A stretch of DNA of 60,000 nucleotides from Bolinopsis microptera (taxonomy: Eukaryota > Ctenophora > Tentaculata > Lobata > Bolinopsidae): NCBI RefSeq assembly GCF_026151205.1, contig NC_087078.1:17007118-17067117 (forward strand). Direction: 5' to 3'. Of the stretch, positions 59,696 through 60,000 are shown in pieces. The notes under the pieces were generated by a model. That model made no database searches and had not been told where the DNA came from. It was given only the letters and a program-made list of their open reading frames with translations. Position 1 is the stretch's first letter. The number at the start of each line of letters is the position of its first letter. The position numbers and the translations under genes are program-made.

Positions 59696-60000
59696 AGCAC
59701 ATTCTACAGACGATCAGACAAAGCTACGTTTCTCCTGTACCTGGTGGCGTCAGTAACAGACATAGTGACCTGCCTCTGCTGTCTCCCCTCTGCTATCAGC
59801 ATGGTATACAGCAGGGACCCTGTCCTTCTCTCCAGCCCCCCGCTTTGTATCCTCACCGGATTTCTCTTCAATGTGTCCTCTAGAATGTTTGTGTTTGTGG
59901 TAGCCACACTAAGTGTGGTCAGATGGATGACTATCTGTGATCTGGTACCTCGTCCTACGAACCGCAATATTCTTCTCTCCGTCTTCTTCTATCTCCTCTT
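59696..60000 (+). CDS. Class A GPCR, TM2-TM3 region, frame intact, runs off the window
   Basis: An open frame from 59696 to the window edge encodes the first intracellular loop, TM2, the extracellular loop and TM3 up to the start of TM4, without the 7-bp insertion that breaks the copy at 9090-10092. The segment across the site reads TGFLFNVSSRMFVFVVATLS. The frame is closed by TGA just upstream of 59696, so an earlier exon must supply TM1; none was recognised. It may be the functional member of this family. Confidence 0.7.

Noticed and set aside
1-60000. tRNA, rRNA or other structural RNA genes
   Set aside because: No cloverleaf A/B-box pattern or rRNA-like stretch was recognised by eye. A covariance-model search would be needed to exclude small RNAs.

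Overview
The window is nuclear DNA of an invertebrate animal. Genes are split by short, mostly GT-AG introns, intergenic DNA is AT-rich, and several classes of transposable element are present. The protein content (SRCR and LDL-receptor class A modules on a seven-helix receptor, an animal-type glutathione synthetase, an SV2/SVOP-like transporter) fits a cnidarian, sponge-grade or other marine invertebrate. I cannot name the species.

Layout. Positions 1-20132 and 43540-60000 hold a partly decayed tandem array. Its unit, read on the minus strand, contains an SRCR-LDLa-7TM receptor gene, a shared spacer, a captured 3' end of a glutathione synthetase gene and an MFS transporter. A second, unrelated class A GPCR lies on the plus strand between units. 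There are four receptor copies. Copy 1 (3250-8539) and copy 2 (12451-17822) are full length, with four exons whose phases all agree. Copy 3 (43545-45642) is a frameshifted, truncated pseudogene. Copy 4 (56940-59161) is cut off by a block of homopolymer runs (about 56234-56940) that looks like an assembly artefact. The MFS gene is intact once (18822-20132) and truncated twice, and the second GPCR survives only as damaged or partial copies.

The middle (20133-43540) is different. It holds two ordinary multi-exon housekeeping-type genes: a predicted metal-dependent HD-domain phosphohydrolase (26877-29219, minus, 5 exons, 269 aa) and glutathione synthetase (36010-40620, plus, 11 exons, 476 aa). 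Intron 1 of the synthetase contains 14 perfect-length 74-bp tandem repeats, each carrying a complete 3' splice site plus the first 35 nt of exon 2. Between the genes are a 12-bp minisatellite, three hAT-type insertions with exact 8-bp target duplications, and a pogo-like DDE transposase remnant. That remnant is bounded by the same terminal repeats as a MITE family scattered through the window.

Within the right-hand array a LINE (47515-55147, minus, 17-bp target duplication) has been interrupted by a non-coding LTR element (49287-53425, 4-bp target duplication). Relics of the second GPCR and of a synthetase exon lie side by side near 41835-42500. Exon boundaries were derived from the sequence by requiring splice consensus, phase agreement and paralogue agreement; there is no transcript evidence here.
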